The position numbers and the translations under genes were made by a program. Of a DNA stretch of 64,000 bases, positions 1 to 9,565 are shown in pieces. Position 1 is the first letter of the stretch. Each line of letters opens with the position of its first letter. Below the pieces are notes generated by a model that made no database searches, was not told the DNA's origin, and worked only from the letters and a program-made list of their open reading frames with translations. Source of the DNA: Allorhodopirellula solitaria (GTDB lineage Bacteria; Planctomycetota; Planctomycetia; Pirellulales; Pirellulaceae); contig NZ_SJPK01000006.1 in the NCBI RefSeq assembly GCF_007859855.1, positions 27,863 through 91,862 of the forward strand. Direction: 5' to 3'.

Positions 1-5
1 GCAGT

Positions 6-1460
6 TCACGAACCCTTCGATTGATTGTCCCGTTCGCGTTGTCGTTCTTCTGCGATCGTGTTTTCCCTGGCTTCCGCGTTGACACTCTGGCCGATCGAAT
101 GGGCGAGTCGCCCGAGCATCGCAAAGTAGATGAACGTCGCCGCCACACCAACGAAGATGCTGACGACCGCTGTGATGGGTGCTGGCAGCAGGCTCGCGAA
201 TACAAAAATCAGGAACGTGAAGAAGAAAACGATCCCCGATGAAAAGTAGAACCCACCCCAGGCCTCCTCGCACCGCGTCACACTGCGTCCGACATCGGGC
301 GAAAAGGGCATGAACACGCTCTGCATGTCGAGCATCGATAGTAGCACGAAGGGAAGGATCAGGAAGGTGGAAATCATCGCCATGCAGACAGTCGTCAGCG
401 AGGTGCCGAAGGTCATGTAGCCTACAAACCATCCGGGTCCATAGGCCAGTCCGGCGGCGGCGAAGCAGAACAGCGAGGGGGCGATCCATTCCATCGGCTC
501 GAGGGTGACGGGCCACTGTTCGACGGTTTCCTCGTCATTGGCGACCGACTGCATGATTGTGAACCCGCAGGCGAGCACGATCGCAGCAAAGAAAACGCCT
601 GCCGCAAACAGCCCGACGACCAGTATTTCCGCGTCCAGAGCCAGTGCGATGAACGCGACGACCGAGGCGAGTGCCGAGAGGATGAGCCAGTGCGCGATCA
701 CCCCGATCTGCGTGAAGATCCCGAACACAGCGGCTGCCCAGTCCCGGATGCGGGGAACGTCTAAGTCGGGTTTGGGTTCCGTCTTTTCAGTTCGCGAGGC
801 GGCTTCCAGGTACTCCGTCGCGGATTTGCGAAAAGGGTCGTCGGGCCGATCGGCGGCTTCCTTCATGGGAGCGAACTGGAACGCCGGCGCCTCGGTCATG
901 TCGATTTTCGCTTTCCGGGGCACGCGTGGCGGCTTGGGAACGCGCACCATGGTGAAACAATCTCGGCAGCGAATCTGTTTGCCGGCTTGCTTCGCGGTGA
1001 CGTCATTCTGTGTCCCACAGGTAGGACAGCGAACCCGGTAGTTCGTCTGGTACTGGATCTCGTTGCCGTCCGAATCGGTCCCCGCGGGCCGCTCATCCAT
1101 GGAACTGGCTAGGTCTTCCACCGCTTTACTGGGTGGGGCGCCGTCTTCATCCCAGGTATCCGAGGCGGCGGGAAAATCAGAGAGCGGGTCCGTGGCACCG
1201 CCGGAATCTCCGGTGAAGCTCGGGTTTACAGGGGGCACGGGCGGCAGATCGCCCAAGTTCAACCAATCGTCATCATCATCGCCGACCGTGGAGGATGATG
1301 AGCCAGCGGCCCCGGTGTCAGCCGAGTCGCCCCCAGCATGACCGAGACCGGGCACGATGAAAGAGTGTCCACAATAGGGGCAGTCAGCACGACCGGACCC
1401 CGTGGCTTTGCGAACATCGACGGCAGTTTGGCACTGCGGGCACTGCACCGTTTGCGGCAC
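6..1460 (-). CDS. Zinc-ribbon membrane protein of unknown function
   Basis: A 484-residue protein that I do not recognise as a named family. It opens with a zinc ribbon (CPQC at residues 7-10, CPYC at 27-30). A second CPTC...CRDC ribbon follows near residues 144-171, after an acidic Ser/Gly/Asp-rich linker. The C-terminal half (about 240-450) has several hydrophobic segments, so it is probably a multi-pass inner-membrane protein with two cytosolic zinc knuckles. The first ribbon resembles the MJ0042-type fingers common in planctomycete proteins. The ATG lies only 5 bases after the frr stop, so it is very likely the last gene of a pyrH-frr operon. A role in translation is not implied by the sequence. 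The function is unknown; the gene itself is well supported by length, start and composition. Confidence 0.85.
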   Translation of the reverse strand: MPQTVQCPQCQTAVDVRKATGSGRADCPYCGHSFIVPGLGHAGGDSADTGAAGSSSSTVGDDDDDWLNLGDLPPVPPVNPSFTGDSGGATDPLSDFPAASDTWDEDGAPPSKAVEDLASSMDERPAGTDSDGNEIQYQTNYRVRCPTCGTQNDVTAKQAGKQIRCRDCFTMVRVPKPPRVPRKAKIDMTEAPAFQFAPMKEAADRPDDPFRKSATEYLEAASRTEKTEPKPDLDVPRIRDWAAAVFGIFTQIGVIAHWLILSALASVVAFIALALDAEILVVGLFAAGVFFAAIVLACGFTIMQSVANDEETVEQWPVTLEPMEWIAPSLFCFAAAGLAYGPGWFVGYMTFGTSLTTVCMAMISTFLILPFVLLSMLDMQSVFMPFSPDVGRSVTRCEEAWGGFYFSSGIVFFFTFLIFVFASLLPAPITAVVSIFVGVAATFIYFAMLGRLAHSIGQSVNAEARENTIAEERQRERDNQSKGS

Positions 1461-1465
1461 GCTGG

Positions 1466-2026
1466 TTACGCCTCCAGCACTTCGGCTTCGCGAGCTTTTG
1501 CCGAATCATTCACTGTCGTCTCGTGCTTCTTCGTCAGCTCCTGGACCTGTTCTTTGCAGCGATCGCGATCGTCCTCGGTCAGCTCGTTGTCTTTCTCGGA
1601 TTGATCGGCAGCTTTGTTGGCATCGCGGCGGATGTTGCGAATGGAAATTTTCGCTTCTTCGCCGAGTTCTTTGATCCGGCCGACCATTTTCTTGCGGACT
1701 TCCGTCGAAAGAGCTGGGACGTTGAGCCGGATAACGCGTCCATCGTTCTGTGGGTTCAGACCCAGGTCGCCGGCGACGATCGCCTTCTCAATCTCTTTGA
1801 TGGTGCTGGCGTCGTATGGGCGAATCAAAATTTGCTGCGGTTCGGGTGTGCCGATGGACGCGAGCTGCTTGAGCGGGGTGAACGATCCATAGACTTCGAC
1901 CTTGATCGATTCCACTAGACCCGGGTTGGCTCGCCCCGTGCGAATTCCGGCCAAATTGTTCGATAGCACTGAGACGGCTTTTTCCATCCGCTCTTCCGCA
2001 TCCATCAGAATTTCATCGCTGGTCAT
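1466..2026 (-). CDS. frr: Ribosome recycling factor
   Basis: A 186-residue protein of the usual RRF length (about 185). RRF acts with EF-G to split the post-termination ribosome in the cytoplasm. Family hallmarks are visible: the N-terminal helix MxxAxxxLxxxLAGIRTGRANP, the KQLASI segment, the IRPYDASTIKEIEKAI strand-helix and the charged three-helix-bundle C-terminus. It begins at an ATG 127 bases downstream of the pyrH stop, on the same strand. pyrH-frr is a widely conserved gene pair, which supports both assignments. The zinc-ribbon gene follows 5 bases later. Nothing is unusual in the sequence. Confidence 0.97.
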   Translation of the reverse strand: MTSDEILMDAEERMEKAVSVLSNNLAGIRTGRANPGLVESIKVEVYGSFTPLKQLASIGTPEPQQILIRPYDASTIKEIEKAIVAGDLGLNPQNDGRVIRLNVPALSTEVRKKMVGRIKELGEEAKISIRNIRRDANKAADQSEKDNELTEDDRDRCKEQVQELTKKHETTVNDSAKAREAEVLEA

Positions 2027-2153
2027 ATCAATCGTCTCCTACAGAGGTGGAACTTTCAAATCCAAAATGGGGCTACGCCCCTTCCAACATAATCGCATCT
2101 TGCCGCTGCCGTGGGTGCGCCGACGGGCGTCACATTCCCCTTTGGCAATCGTT

Positions 2154-2906
2154 TTATTTCGGTTGGGTGTCGCTCGGTTGGCCGATCCAGGTGCCCACGG
2201 TTTCGCCACGAACAGCACGCACAATGTTGCCTTCGCGTTTGAAATTAAACACCAAAATGGGTTTGCAGTGTTCGCTGCACAGTGCGATGGCGGTGCCGTC
2301 CATCACGCGAAGCTTTTTGGTGAGCACGTCTTGGTAACTGAGTTGATCATAAAGAACGGCATGCGGATTGATCTCGGGATCGTCGCTATAAACCCCATCG
2401 ACCCGGGTGGCTTTGAGGATCACATCGGCATCGAGTTCGAGAGCGCGTTGAGCAGCGGCCGTGTCGGTGGTCACGAAGGGGCACCCAATGCCCCCCGACA
2501 GAATAACCACCCGTCCTTTATCGAGGTGACGAATCGCTCTGCGGCGGATAAATTTTTCGGCGACTTTGTCCACGGGCAGCGCGCTCATCACCCGGGTCGG
2601 CAGCCCGATAGCTTCCAGAGCGTCTTGCAGGGCGAGGGAATTGATGACCGTGGCGAGCATGCCCATGTAGTGTGCGGTGGCTTCACCGACGGTGGCGTTG
2701 GCGCCTGAGAACTGCGCCCCGCGGAGAATATTGCCGCCCCCGTTGACGACCGCGATCTGGCACCCGGATTCGTGGGCGAGCTTGATTTGGCCAGAGATGG
2801 TGGCCATTTCGGCTCCGCTAATACCGCGTTTTCCGGATTCAGCCAAACTTTCGCCACTGAGTTTCAAAATGACGCGGCGGTATCGTAGGTCAGCGGATTC
2901 AGGCAC
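2154..2906 (-). CDS. pyrH: UMP kinase
   Basis: A 250-residue amino-acid-kinase-fold enzyme that phosphorylates UMP to UDP in pyrimidine synthesis. Visible motifs are KLSGESL near the N-terminus (phosphate binding), [10 protein letters not shown], the segment [16 protein letters not shown] that contacts nucleotide, and a C-terminal [10 protein letters not shown] strand. The length is typical for bacterial PyrH. It is the first gene of a minus-strand unit with frr and a zinc-ribbon protein. The 127-base gap to frr is larger than in tight operons but holds no other gene. The ATG start is followed directly by the conserved [10 protein letters not shown] strand, so the start is secure. Confidence 0.97.
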   Translation of the reverse strand: MPESADLRYRRVILKLSGESLAESGKRGISGAEMATISGQIKLAHESGCQIAVVNGGGNILRGAQFSGANATVGEATAHYMGMLATVINSLALQDALEAIGLPTRVMSALPVDKVAEKFIRRRAIRHLDKGRVVILSGGIGCPFVTTDTAAAQRALELDADVILKATRVDGVYSDDPEINPHAVLYDQLSYQDVLTKKLRVMDGTAIALCSEHCKPILVFNFKREGNIVRAVRGETVGTWIGQPSDTQPK

Positions 2907-3246
2907 TTTGGGAGTTCATCGATGGAGAAGACAAATAGGCGGATCGGCCTCACAATAACGATTAGAGGACGCCTTTAGAACATGGGGAGAGAACGCGAAA
3001 GAGGGCAGCGGGGGTGGGGGTGAGCTGGGCGAAGATACTCGTCTCGCCGATGGCGGCTCGAGACCGACGTTCAGATTGGGTGGTCTGTAGGGGCTGCGGC
3101 AACTGATTCGGCATTTTGCATAAGCGAATTCCTAGCCCAACCGTATTTTAATTCCTACACTTAAGGAAGCGGAGGAGGATTCCGATTTGTTATTACATTC
3201 GGTTCCCAACGTACTTTTCTAAGACTTTTTTCAATTGTTGCGACGC
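2907..3246. other. Divergent intergenic region, no gene seen
   Basis: This stretch of about 340 bases separates pyrH (leftward) from the polysaccharide autokinase (rightward), so it must hold promoters for both. It is richer in A and T than its surroundings from about 3120 onward. A purine-rich GGAGGAGG at about 3172-3179 looks like a ribosome binding site but lies some 70 bases before the autokinase ATG. No confident -35/-10 pair could be named. Confidence 0.4.
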
Positions 3247-5778
3247 ATGCAAGTCATCCCAGAGTCGGAATCAGATCGCCCGACCCCCGTCGGGGCCTAT
3301 CCAGCCCCAGCCCCGAGCTGGCAGGGCGGGAAGCCGGAAACAACCGACATGCTCTCAGCGATCTGGCGATATCGCTGGGCAGTGCTGATCCCGACTGTGA
3401 TCGGTTTCGTTTGCGGACTGTTGCTGTATCTGAAAACGCCGGAGACGTATCAGTCGTCGACGCGGCTCATGTTTGAGTCGCATCGGCCTGCGGTGATCGA
3501 TACGATGACTGGTGATATTGTCGGCGGGGTGCCCTCGGTGGATATCTTGCGATCACAGTTATTCAGCGATTCGGTGGTCAAACGCGCCTTCGAAGACCCT
3601 CATTTCGAGATCTTTCAAGACCAGTTTTCGGGGCCGGGCGCCTTTGGCGGCATGTCAGCAGGCGCGCTGAGGTTTCAGACGGATTTGCAAGATGGGCGAA
3701 TGGCCTCCTCCCTCGTGGCAACATTGAGCTTTCACGGCGCCGATCCCGATCTTTGTGAAGGAGCGGTAGAGGCGTATAGCGCCGCCCTGCAGGAAATGTT
3801 TGCTGAGAAGCACCGCAGCTCTCGCGGTGAGTTGATTCGGTTGATCACCGTTGCCACCGACCAGCTGCAACCGAAAATGGACCTGATCGAGGAAAGGTAC
3901 CGTAAATTCCGCATCGAAGCGCCCTTGGTTTGGAACGAACGGGGTGACGCTACCAATCCGCACCGGGAGCGGCAATTATATCTTACCGGCCGCCGTAGCC
4001 AGTTAGATGAAGAGTTGCGCCAAAAATCGGTCGAGCTGACGGCGATTGAATCCATTGCCCGCGAAGCGAGTGATCCTCTGGTGGGCATGTCCGTCATCGG
4101 CCAATTAGTCGGCAAGACCTTCACCCTCCCTCAGGCTACCCAGTTCAATCGGGACCTGCGTGAGAGCGATACCGAACTGCAGCAACTTCAGCTGGACCAA
4201 AAACTCGTGCCACTGATGATCGAGCGCAACAGGTATGCGGCCGAGTTCGGCGATCAACACCCCACCGTCAAGGCGCTCGATACCGAACTGACGGTGATGA
4301 AGAGCGAACTCAAACGCTTGATCACCGAGCAGACTCAGCGGATTTTGCAGTTGATGGAAGAGAGTCGCGGCCAGGGAGTCGACCCCAGCGTGCGAGCGAA
4401 GGAATCCGTCGATGTCATTTTGATCGCGTCCCGAGCGGAAGTCGCATTGCTCAACGAGCAAATTTCCGAGATCGAAGCGCAAATCGAGACGGAGAAGAAG
4501 AAAGCTATCGAGATCGCGAAGTTTGAACAAGAGAACATGGCGATTCTGCGAGAGATGGAGCGAAACCAAGCGTTGATCAACCAACTCGACGAGCAAATGG
4601 CGCGAATCGAGTTGAGCGAAGAAGATGGTGGGCTGCAGGTGACGTCGCTGAGGGCCCCGGGCAATGCCTACCGAATCGGTCCGAATATGGCCAAAATGCT
4701 GACGATCGGCACACTTCTTGGTATTGCGGCCGGCTTGGGTCTGGCGCTGCTGCTCGAGAAGAACGCCAACACGTTCCGCGAACCCGACGAAGTCGTTGCT
4801 GCTGTGGGGGCACCGATTTTGACCCATGTGCCATTCTTCAAGGGCAAGGTTCGCAAGAGCAAAATTGACAACCCCAACCCATTTGAAGAATTGGATCCAC
4901 ACCTGGCGGTTGTCCATACGCCATCCTCGGTGCCGGCCGAAGCGATCCGCTCCTGCCGAACTTCGATCTTCTTCGAACTGGCGGGAATCCAAGGCGGCAA
5001 GATTTTGCAGGTTTCCAGCCCCTTGCCGGGGGACGGGAAATCGACGATCTCGGGCAACCTGGCATGCAGCATCGCCCAGAGTGGCAAACGCACTCTGCTG
5101 ATCGACTGCGACCTCCGCCGTCCTCAGATTACGAACAATTTCGACAGCGCCGAGAAGCAGGGTCTGACCGATGTACTCAATGGCACCTGCGACCATGGCG
5201 ATGCCATTCACGACACACCCCTGGCAACGCTGAAGCTGATGCCGTCAGGGCCGATTCCTGCCAACCCGGCCGAAGCTCTTTCGTTGCCGGAGATGAGCGA
5301 ACTTCTGGATATGCTCCGTGAAGAATTCGACTACATCGTCTTGGACACGCCACCGCTTCTCGTGGTGACCGACCCGAGCATCCTGGCGAGCATGGTCGAT
5401 GGTGTGGTGGTGGCGTTGAAGATTCGTCGCAAGAGCAAACCCAACGTGAAGGAAGCAGCGACCATCCTCCGCAATGTGGGCGCTCGCGTGCTTGGAATCG
5501 TGATCAACAACTCCGACGAATCGAGCGCGAGCGATGGATACCGAGGTTATGGCTACTATCGCTACGCACGCCAAACGAATCGATACTATCGAAATACGCC
5601 TGAAAACGGCCCGATGGGTGGAAAGGTTCGCACGCCCGTGATCGTCTCGGGTCGGGGAGAGATGGGCCAGCCGGTCAATGGCTCGCCAAATCCAGGCTCG
5701 CCGAATCCGGTCGCGAACATCACCCCCGCGGCATCGCGTAACGGACATGCTTCGCATGACGATACCGATGAGTCGTAG
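3247..5778 (+). CDS. Polysaccharide co-polymerase / tyrosine autokinase (Wzc-like)
   Basis: An inner-membrane protein of about 843 residues that fuses a Wzz-type chain-length domain to a bacterial tyrosine (BY) kinase. A first membrane segment follows the motif AIWRYRWAVLIPTV. A long coiled-coil periplasmic region comes next, then a second membrane segment (near MLTIGTLLGIAAGLGLALLL). The cytoplasmic kinase has Walker A (SPLPGDGKST), Walker A' (TLLIDCDLRRP), Walker B (YIVLDTPPLLV) and a C-terminal tyrosine cluster (GYRGYGYYRYAR) for autophosphorylation. Such proteins control export and length of exopolysaccharide. TTG codons at 3235 and 3238 extend the frame, but ATG 3247 is preferred. The exosortase gene lies 171 bases downstream on the same strand. 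A tail of about 60 residues rich in Pro, Asn and Gly follows the tyrosines. Confidence 0.93.
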   Translation: MQVIPESESDRPTPVGAYPAPAPSWQGGKPETTDMLSAIWRYRWAVLIPTVIGFVCGLLLYLKTPETYQSSTRLMFESHRPAVIDTMTGDIVGGVPSVDILRSQLFSDSVVKRAFEDPHFEIFQDQFSGPGAFGGMSAGALRFQTDLQDGRMASSLVATLSFHGADPDLCEGAVEAYSAALQEMFAEKHRSSRGELIRLITVATDQLQPKMDLIEERYRKFRIEAPLVWNERGDATNPHRERQLYLTGRRSQLDEELRQKSVELTAIESIAREASDPLVGMSVIGQLVGKTFTLPQATQFNRDLRESDTELQQLQLDQKLVPLMIERNRYAAEFGDQHPTVKALDTELTVMKSELKRLITEQTQRILQLMEESRGQGVDPSVRAKESVDVILIASRAEVALLNEQISEIEAQIETEKKKAIEIAKFEQENMAILREMERNQALINQLDEQMARIELSEEDGGLQVTSLRAPGNAYRIGPNMAKMLTIGTLLGIAAGLGLALLLEKNANTFREPDEVVAAVGAPILTHVPFFKGKVRKSKIDNPNPFEELDPHLAVVHTPSSVPAEAIRSCRTSIFFELAGIQGGKILQVSSPLPGDGKSTISGNLACSIAQSGKRTLLIDCDLRRPQITNNFDSAEKQGLTDVLNGTCDHGDAIHDTPLATLKLMPSGPIPANPAEALSLPEMSELLDMLREEFDYIVLDTPPLLVVTDPSILASMVDGVVVALKIRRKSKPNVKEAATILRNVGARVLGIVINNSDESSASDGYRGYGYYRYARQTNRYYRNTPENGPMGGKVRTPVIVSGRGEMGQPVNGSPNPGSPNPVANITPAASRNGHASHDDTDES

Positions 5779-5949
5779 GATTCGCGGCAACACGTCGACC
5801 CATCCCACCGATCGTCCGCCGCGACCACGGAGGACTCTACCGATTCGCGGGACTTTTGGAAGATCCGTACGCGGTCGAGTCCGTTGACGAGATGGGACAG
5901 GCAGCCGCTGCCATAGAACACTGATACTGATGGTTTGAACTGGAAATTA

Positions 5950-7767
5950 ATGATGAGTATGGATGAAGTACAGTCCGGTACGCGTGCAGTTACTGCGGAG
6001 CGGGTGAAGCCGCAGCCGAGTGCTGCGGCAGAATCGCTCCCTCGGGCCCAATCGATCTGGACCTGGTTCTGGGGTGGGTTGATGCTGGCCTGTGTGCCGA
6101 TCCTGATGATCTATCTGTCGCGGATGTGGCGGCTGGAGCATTACCAGTATTTCCCATTTGCGATTGGGATCGTCGCTTGGTTGGCTTGGAAACGCAGCGA
6201 TCGTCGCTTCTATCCACCGGCGAACTTAATCAGTCTCGGTTCGCTGGCAGTAGGAGGTATCGCCTTCCTGGTGGCTGTGGGGCTGCGATCACCTTGGTTC
6301 ATCGCCGTCGCCTTTTTCTGCTTTGCGACCGGTTGTTTGGCGAGCATGAAAAGCCGTCACGGTGGCTCGCTATTGGGATTGGCCCTGCCACTGTTGCTAC
6401 TGATCCGCCTGCCCTTGGGATACGACCAACTGCTCGTCATCGAGCTGCAACGAATCACCACGGTCCTCTCCAGCTTAATTCTCGACGTGGTGGGGATTCC
6501 CCATGCGGTGGACCACAACGTCATCCAGCTTCCCGGGCGGGAGTTGTTCGTCGCCGAAGCATGTAGCGGGATCCAATCGGTCTTCACGTTGGCGTTCCTG
6601 AGCACCTTGTTGATTGCGATCTATCGGCGGCGACTGTGGTTGGCACCGTTCTATCTCGCCATTGCATTGGTCTTGGCCGTCGCGGGTAACGTGCTTCGAG
6701 TGACAATGGTCGCGATCGCTGATACGTGGTGGGGACTGGATTGGGCAAGCGGCTGGTCGCATGACCTGCTCGGCTACACAACCCTTGGTCTGTCGTCCCT
6801 GTTCTTGGTTTCATTCGATCAGTTGATCGTTTCGTTCCTGCATCCCACAATCAAATCGTCGGGCGTGTCCGACCACAACCCAGTCATTCGGTTTTGGAAC
6901 TGGATCGTCGACGATGGTTCGACGGTGGACATGGTCGACCGATACTACAAAGCCAATCTTGCCGAAACGATGGCGAGCGAACCCGCGTACCGAACACGAT
7001 TGGCACAATGGATGAACCGGTTCCAAACCAAATCTGCCGTCGTGGCAACGGCATGCGTGGCCGCGGTGCTGTTGTGCGTGACGACCGCGCGAGCGTTCTC
7101 GGTGGAATCGATGGGCTTCGATGCTGGTGCGGGAACGTTCGTTGACGGCATTATCTACGAGCCCACTGAAGGACTCTTTGACGACATTTCCGGCCAGTTC
7201 GAATTGGTCGATCATCAAATATCACGTGACAACGAAAACCCCATTTTGGGCCAGAACTCCGATACATGGAAATATCTCCGGCCCGATGATCACGACCAAC
7301 CCATCACCGGCCAATTCGCGGTCAGCCAGTCGTACGGTCACTTCCATGAGCTCTGCATCTGCTACCAGGGACTGAACTGGGAACTGTTGGATCGCTATCG
7401 ACGCGAAATTGATCCTCAGGCAGAGGTTGAGGTCGAGGAGTTGGATCCGAGCAGTTCGCAAGAGGTGCCAGTGGCTTATGCCATTTTTTCCCGGGAGGGC
7501 GATGCTCGAGGCTATCTCTGGTTCGCATCCATTTCCGAGAGTGGGAAAATAATGCTGCCGCCCGAACGGCCCGGCCGCTTGGGCTCCCGCCTGACCGATG
7601 CCTTTGATAGCAACGAGAGTGAAACCGATGAACCGATCATGATGCTCCAGCTCTGGGTCCCGTCACCCAAACGGCTCAACGCGTCAACGACCGATGCGAT
7701 CACCAAAGACTTTGCGAAACTACGGCAGCAGATCGCTGACCAAATCAATCCGGGAGCAAATCAATGA
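5950..7767 (+). CDS. Exosortase (archaeo/exosortase family, planctomycete XrtU-like)
   Basis: A multi-pass membrane cysteine protease/transpeptidase of the exosortase family, thought to process PEP-CTERM proteins at the membrane. The three family catalytic residues are present: Cys205 in AEACSG, Arg250 in NVLRV and His271 in SHDLLG (numbered from ATG 5950). About eight hydrophobic segments span residues 40-300. A further membrane anchor near 360-380 is followed by a soluble domain of about 210 residues. That domain is not obviously the EpsI domain found fused to other exosortases. A TTG at 5935 would add five residues; ATG 5950 is preferred. The stop overlaps the ATG of the TPR gene, so the two are translationally coupled. 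The upstream neighbour is a polysaccharide autokinase, the usual context. The XrtU label comes from memory of planctomycete annotations and is less certain than the family. Confidence 0.9.
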   Translation: MMSMDEVQSGTRAVTAERVKPQPSAAAESLPRAQSIWTWFWGGLMLACVPILMIYLSRMWRLEHYQYFPFAIGIVAWLAWKRSDRRFYPPANLISLGSLAVGGIAFLVAVGLRSPWFIAVAFFCFATGCLASMKSRHGGSLLGLALPLLLLIRLPLGYDQLLVIELQRITTVLSSLILDVVGIPHAVDHNVIQLPGRELFVAEACSGIQSVFTLAFLSTLLIAIYRRRLWLAPFYLAIALVLAVAGNVLRVTMVAIADTWWGLDWASGWSHDLLGYTTLGLSSLFLVSFDQLIVSFLHPTIKSSGVSDHNPVIRFWNWIVDDGSTVDMVDRYYKANLAETMASEPAYRTRLAQWMNRFQTKSAVVATACVAAVLLCVTTARAFSVESMGFDAGAGTFVDGIIYEPTEGLFDDISGQFELVDHQISRDNENPILGQNSDTWKYLRPDDHDQPITGQFAVSQSYGHFHELCICYQGLNWELLDRYRREIDPQAEVEVEELDPSSSQEVPVAYAIFSREGDARGYLWFASISESGKIMLPPERPGRLGSRLTDAFDSNESETDEPIMMLQLWVPSPKRLNASTTDAITKDFAKLRQQIADQINPGANQ

Positions 7768-9419
7768 TTCAGTATCTCAACCCTTTGCAATGGATGAAAT
7801 GGTTCGGCCAGTTTCTCTACGAGTGGGTCGTCTCGATACCTTGGCGACAAGTTTCCGCTGGAATCCCTGCGATGTTCCTCGTCGCGGCACTGGCTTTACT
7901 CGGGTTTCTCGCCTACAGCGACGGCGGTTCTTGGCGACGAAACCTGGTCGCTGCCCAGGTGCAGGACGCTATTAAAAAGGAGGATTATAGTACCGCCGAA
8001 CTTTTGATCCGTCGCCAGATCAATGCTGGCGATGACTCCACCGATACACTCCATCGTTTAGCGCTCGCTCAGTTTCAACTCGAAAAGAAAGACGAAGCCA
8101 TTGTCGTGATGCGGCAACTGGTCTCGCAGCGGCGTAGCAGCGAAGCAGCACTGTGGCTAGCTAAAGAACTCTATTCGGGAAAATCGTGGGCAGATCTGAC
8201 GCCAGATCAACAAGCGGATTTCGGCGGCTTGTTGACGATGCTCGCCGAGCAGCGTCCCAATGATATGGTCGTTAAGCTGGCCTACATGGACTACCTGACC
8301 GCCAGCCAACGATACGCTGAGGCGATTCCGCTGATGCGGCAGCTGGCGAGCGTCCGCCCCATGTACGGTTGGCAAGCGGCCGTGCTCGCCCGGCGGATCG
8401 GGGACACTGATCTCGCCAACCGGTTGGCATCCACAACCCTTGAGAATGTACAGAAACTCCACAGTGAAGAACCTGCCAATCCGGCGTTGGCAGTCGCTGT
8501 GGTGCGAAACCAAATTTTCTTGAATCGGCATGAGGATGCGGTCCAAACGTTGGCTGATGCCATCGGACGAGCCAAGACTGCTGAACACCAAGCCGCGCTC
8601 CGGCAAGCGATGGGCAATACCATCGCTATCTGGGTCGCGGAGATCAAACAGCAACCCACCACGACGCCCGAGCAGCGACTGCACGTCCTCAAACTGCTGC
8701 AGGTAGCCCTGCAATACGCACCGAACAATCCGCAAATCCTCACCCTCGTCGCCGACCAAGTGCTCGCAACGCTCGGCAGCTCGGATACGGAGATCGTTGG
8801 GATCCGCAACGCGTTGGTCGAGGGCACCTCCCCCGGCATCGCCCACTTCATTCGGGGCACGACCGCGATGATGAACAACGATGTCGAGAAAGGGGAACGC
8901 CACTTGAAACTGGCCGCCCAGCACCTGCCCAACAGCGGTGCCATCCTGAACAACCTGGCCGTCGCTCTGAGTCAGAGAGGCGAGGATCATCTCGAAGAAG
9001 CGCTCAAACTCAGTGAGCAGGCGATCGCCTCGGTCGACCGACCGAGCCCGTACTTCTACGAGACTCGCGGCCAAATCCTGTTCCGAATGGAACGCTATCT
9101 CGATGCCATCGCTGACCTGGAACGAGCTCTGGCCGTAGAGGCTCTGGCTGCCAACGCCCATGAAGCGTTGGCGAGCTGTTATGAGCATCTCGACGAACCG
9201 GACCTGGCGGCCGACCACAGAGCTGCCGCCGAAGCGCTAAAATCGGGTGCGGCTGAGAAGCCGAAACCTGCGGATGATTCCGTCACGTCGGAAGCATCCG
9301 AGACATCTGGTGAATCGAAAGTGTCTCCGGAGCCTCAGAAACCGGACGGTCTCGAGTCGCCCGTCGGCGAGGAATCGTCGGAGATCCCGGCAGAAGAAGC
9401 GAGCCAATCGGACGATTGA
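7764..9419 (+). CDS. Membrane-anchored TPR-repeat protein
   Basis: A 551-residue protein that begins with a short cytoplasmic region and one membrane segment (about residues 32-50), followed by TPR-type helical repeats across about 65-490. Examples are the segments around YSTAELLIRRQINAGDDS, AQHLPNSGAILNNLAVALSQ and YLDAIADLERALAVEALAAN. The last 60 residues are an acidic, Ser/Glu/Pro-rich disordered tail. Its ATG overlaps the exosortase stop, which implies translational coupling. TPR proteins are recurrent parts of PEP-CTERM/exopolysaccharide loci, where they act as scaffolds for assembly or export. That role is inferred here from context only. It ends 146 bases before the convergent response-regulator gene. 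Confidence 0.85.
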   Translation: MIQYLNPLQWMKWFGQFLYEWVVSIPWRQVSAGIPAMFLVAALALLGFLAYSDGGSWRRNLVAAQVQDAIKKEDYSTAELLIRRQINAGDDSTDTLHRLALAQFQLEKKDEAIVVMRQLVSQRRSSEAALWLAKELYSGKSWADLTPDQQADFGGLLTMLAEQRPNDMVVKLAYMDYLTASQRYAEAIPLMRQLASVRPMYGWQAAVLARRIGDTDLANRLASTTLENVQKLHSEEPANPALAVAVVRNQIFLNRHEDAVQTLADAIGRAKTAEHQAALRQAMGNTIAIWVAEIKQQPTTTPEQRLHVLKLLQVALQYAPNNPQILTLVADQVLATLGSSDTEIVGIRNALVEGTSPGIAHFIRGTTAMMNNDVEKGERHLKLAAQHLPNSGAILNNLAVALSQRGEDHLEEALKLSEQAIASVDRPSPYFYETRGQILFRMERYLDAIADLERALAVEALAANAHEALASCYEHLDEPDLAADHRAAAEALKSGAAEKPKPADDSVTSEASETSGESKVSPEPQKPDGLESPVGEESSEIPAEEASQSDD

Positions 9420-9565
9420 TCGCTGGACTCAACCCCCCGGGCTGTGGCCGTTCTTTGAGTTGCGAGGTTCGCGGGGGTGTCCACCATGCCGGCCGCCCCA
9501 CAATTCCAGCCAATCCAGCGAGACACAGAACAGCCACGGGGCCCGGGTATCGGGCACCCAACGGC

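Noticed and set aside
4105..5211. 368-codon open frame antisense to the autokinase
   Set aside because: It mirrors the codon usage of a clear gene on the other strand and has no recognisable motif.
8157..9218. 353-codon frame antisense to the TPR gene
   Set aside because: Shadow of high-GC codon usage; no domain, no ribosome binding site.
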